DNA from: Muribaculaceae bacterium
Lineage (GTDB): Bacteria > Bacteroidota > Bacteroidia > Bacteroidales > Muribaculaceae
Assembly: GCA_902836725.1 (NCBI GenBank)
Contig: CADFRV010000026.1
Location: forward strand, 1-15,604
DNA length: 15,604 nucleotides
Direction of reading: 5' to 3'
Part shown: positions 14,588 through 15,604 of the stretch, one piece after another
Layout of the letters: every line of letters begins with the position of its first letter
Position numbering within the stretch: position 1 is the first letter of the stretch
Position numbers and translations under genes: made by a program
Notes under the pieces: generated by a model
What the model saw: the letters and a program-made list of their open reading frames with translations, nothing else
What the model was told of the DNA's origin: nothing
Database searches by the model: none

Positions 14588-15505
14588 TTGCCAAAAGCGA
14601 CAGGTCTATCAGAAAGGAACATCAGATATGCCAAAAGTTTTTACGAATTGTATTCTCGCTTTATTCAGAATTTGCAACGACCTGTTGCAAATTTACAATC
14701 CACTGAAAATGATAGCAATGCTATCACTTCATCAAATCTGCAACAAGTTGTTGCAGATTTGATGAATGGTATATATCAGATACCTTGGGGGCATCATACG
14801 CTCTTGATCGATAAATTTTCAAGTTGTCCGGATAAAGCTGTATTTTATGCCGGGGAGGTGGTGAAAAATGGATGGAGCAGAGACATGCTTCGTAATTTTA
14901 TTGATACAGACCTTTATGAGCGGCATGGCAAAGCATTGACTAATTTCAAGCGAACACTCCCGGAGGTCACAAGTGATTTGGCACAGGAATTGACAAAAGA
15001 CCCCTACGACTTTGCTTTCACAGGAATAACTACGAAGTATAATGAAAAGATACTCAAGGATGCGCTCCTGAATAATATCACTCAGTTTCTCATTGAACTT
15101 GGCACGGGTTTCGCATACGTCGGGCGTGAATACAGATTACAGATAGGACAGACAGAGAAATTTATAGACCTCTTGTTCTATAATCTCAATTTATCGGCAT
15201 ATGTTGTTGTGGAGGTAAAAATCGGCAAATTTGACTTTGCCGATGCCGGTCAACTTGGAGGATATGTCGTAGCCTGCAATCATATACTGAGAAAAGAAGG
15301 AAGAGATAATCCCACTATCGGAATTCTTATATGCAAAGAGAAAGACAACCTTGTCGCTCAATATGCACTTGAAGCCAGCAGTTTACCTATTGGAATTTCA
15401 GAGTATGAACTCGCCCGACTTTATCCTGAAAAGGTAGAAGGAACTATCCCTACAATCGACGAGTTGGAAAAAGGCATATTGTCGGAAGGCGAGTGTAAAG
15501 AATAG
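14588..15505 (+). CDS. YhcG/DUF1016 PDDEXK nuclease, 5'-truncated
   Basis: Putative nuclease of the YhcG family, found alone or near restriction and defence genes; its role is not settled. The end of the N-terminal domain is present (GLSERNIRYAKSFYELYS, 6-23), then a variable linker (28-59), the IPWGHH block (65-70), and the PDDEXK core with Asp194 (KFIDLLFY) and Glu209-x-Lys211 (VEVKIG), then AGQLGGY. The frame is open upstream to a TAA at 14528-14530, and those 19 codons (YGSAFYATLSRDLKKRL and neighbours) belong to the family's N-terminal domain. The preceding 50 or so residues expected for a full protein are missing in all frames. Only weak starts (TTG at 14588) exist. It is therefore probably an inactive or altered remnant. 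The codons are AT-rich compared with iorA and pheS, which suggests transfer. The linker holds three inverted repeats. Confidence 0.85.
   Translation: MPKATGLSERNIRYAKSFYELYSRFIQNLQRPVANLQSTENDSNAITSSNLQQVVADLMNGIYQIPWGHHTLLIDKFSSCPDKAVFYAGEVVKNGWSRDMLRNFIDTDLYERHGKALTNFKRTLPEVTSDLAQELTKDPYDFAFTGITTKYNEKILKDALLNNITQFLIELGTGFAYVGREYRLQIGQTEKFIDLLFYNLNLSAYVVVEVKIGKFDFADAGQLGGYVVACNHILRKEGRDNPTIGILICKEKDNLVAQYALEASSLPIGISEYELARLYPEKVEGTIPTIDELEKGILSEGECKE
14669..14764. repeat. Three consecutive inverted repeats inside the DUF1016 linker
   Basis: Within 96 bp lie three dyads: AATTTGCAAC/GTTGCAAATT (14669-14678 and 14684-14693, loop 5), GATAGC/GCTATC (14711-14716 and 14720-14725, loop 3), and CATCAAATCTGCAAC/GTTGCAGATTTGATG (14730-14744 and 14750-14764, a perfect 15-bp stem with loop 5). 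The first and third also resemble each other as direct repeats, encoding NLQRPVANL and NLQQVVADL. Confidence 0.85.
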
Positions 15506-15604
15506 CAACACAAATATTGGCAGATAGAGATTCCACACAAGTATTAATACGGATCAGCGGATTTTTCCGGTGGGCTGAAGATGAGTCATGAATATAGTGT
15601 TATC
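15506..15604. other. Right-end stretch without a supported gene
   Basis: About 100 bp after the DUF1016 stop. ATG codons at 15581 and 15588 open short frames that run off the window, so the start of another gene is possible but cannot be judged. A small CGGA-TTTT-TCCG hairpin lies near 15557-15569. Confidence 0.3.

Noticed and set aside
1..15604. Search for CRISPR arrays, tRNA genes, insertion-sequence ends or integrases
   Set aside because: No regular repeat-spacer pattern, cloverleaf, transposase or integrase motif was seen by eye.

Overview
The window looks like chromosomal DNA from a gut-type Bacteroidota, most likely order Bacteroidales and perhaps Muribaculaceae. The reasons are -7 boxes of the TAnnTTTG type before several genes, no clear Shine-Dalgarno sites, a PheS with the four-cysteine insert I associate with Bacteroidales, and a set of Bacteroidales-like housekeeping genes. 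The family-level placement is inference.

Left part (1-5364), mostly plus strand: a small VFGSN-type protein of unknown function, a secreted alpha/beta-hydrolase, a small minus-strand hypothetical gene with its own promoter, then a tight plus-strand cluster of pheS, crcB (fluoride channel), nth (endonuclease III), a TRIC/UPF0126 membrane protein with a TTG start, and a GtrA-family membrane protein.

Middle (5389-9106): a class A penicillin-binding protein on the minus strand. Upstream of it lies a decayed KilA-N gene, which is not visible as one open frame: it carries a 2-bp TA insertion and has lost its C-terminal end. Next comes a plus-strand HEAT-repeat, DNA-alkylation-repair-like protein. 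A strong 16-bp hairpin terminator separates it from the operon that converges on it.

Right part (9237-14139), minus strand: a four-gene operon iorA - iorB - aminotransferase - CoA-transferase, with a promoter before iorA and the hairpin terminator after the last gene. Together the products form a complete route from an amino acid to the one-carbon-shorter acid: transamination to a 2-oxoacid, oxidative decarboxylation to an acyl-CoA, and release of the acid with the CoA conserved or hydrolysed. The IorA lacks the usual C-terminal ferredoxin domain.

Right end (14140-15604): an AT-rich intergenic region, then a YhcG/DUF1016 PDDEXK nuclease gene whose 5' end is missing. Its linker region contains three closely spaced inverted repeats. 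The KilA-N remnant and the DUF1016 gene are AT-rich, broken accessory genes sitting between conserved genes, so they look like decayed horizontally acquired DNA. I see no intact mobile element, CRISPR array, tRNA or rRNA.
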